The notes under the pieces are model-generated. The model had not been told where the DNA came from. It was given only the letters and a program-made list of their open reading frames with translations, and made no database searches. From an uncultured Clostridia bacterium (GTDB lineage: Bacteria; Bacillota; Clostridia; Oscillospirales; Acutalibacteraceae), in the NCBI GenBank assembly GCA_947628595.1, contig CANRAN010000095.1:1-5460 (forward strand): DNA of 5,460 nucleotides, given 5' to 3'. Position 1 is the first letter of the stretch; each line of letters begins with the position of its first letter. Below are positions 5,407 through 5,460 of this stretch, in pieces. Both the position numbers and the translations under genes were made by a program.

Positions 5407-5460
5407 TTAGACAAACCATTTATTTCCCCTAACTGTTTCGTTTTTTGTGAGTAAATTTAC
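5407..5460 (-). CDS. Possible last codons of a gene entering from the right (partial)
   Basis: On the minus strand a frame open at the window edge gives 17 codons ending NKWFV and a TAA stop at 5407-5409, 28 nt before the terminator hairpin at 5331-5379. The position fits a gene end, but a 17-codon open frame is expected by chance, the sequence resembles nothing I know, and neighbouring frames offer equally short alternatives. Listed only because the terminator implies a gene must end hereabouts. Confidence 0.2.
   Translation of the reverse strand, partial: VNLLTKNETVRGNKWFV

Noticed and set aside
5157..5460. CRISPR array or tRNA gene in the right-hand noncoding region
   Set aside because: The repeats at 5193-5241 are too short and in opposing orientation without regular spacers, and no cloverleaf-like sequence is visible.

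Overview
The window looks like an accessory region of a low-GC Gram-positive bacterium, probably an anaerobic gut-type Clostridia (Ruminococcus/Oscillospiraceae-like). The grounds are AAGGAGG Shine-Dalgarno sites, a textbook sigma-A promoter, a DUF1848 gene, a small double-CxxC zinc protein of a kind common in clostridial accessory DNA, and a bacterial group II intron remnant. The taxon is inferred from style, not from a marker gene.

Layout. Positions 1-108 hold the 3' end of a plus-strand zinc-ribbon protein, followed by a GC-rich hairpin (148-179). Positions 191-570 are a 380-nt internally deleted group II intron on the minus strand: a piece of domain I, a reverse-transcriptase scrap with the YADD active site, and intact-looking domains V and VI. 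Its 5' end touches the intrinsic terminator (560-598) of the main operon. Positions 611-5053 carry a three-gene minus-strand operon. In transcription order it encodes a DUF1848 radical-SAM-like iron-sulfur protein (5053 to 4103), a 790-residue UPF1/DNA2-type SF1 helicase fused to a C-terminal PD-(D/E)XK nuclease (4079 to 1707), and a Rossmann SAM-methyltransferase-like protein with a C-terminal cysteine cluster (1705 to 611). Gene spacings are 23 nt and 1 nt. One promoter (5128-5156) and one terminator bracket the three genes. The region right of the promoter (5157-5460) has no complete gene. It holds a cluster of inverted and tandem GTAAATTCCAC-type repeats (5193-5241), a strong minus-strand terminator (5331-5379) belonging to a gene off the right edge, and perhaps that gene's last codons.

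How the genes may work together. The helicase-nuclease is built like a nucleic-acid-processing effector, as seen in many phage-defence and DNA-repair systems. Its tight coupling to a methyltransferase-fold protein and a radical-SAM-like protein, in a self-contained unit next to mobile DNA, suggests a three-component defence or nucleic-acid modification/repair cassette. I do not recognise this combination as a named system. The role is inference; the domain calls on the helicase, nuclease and DUF1848 protein are well supported by visible motifs.
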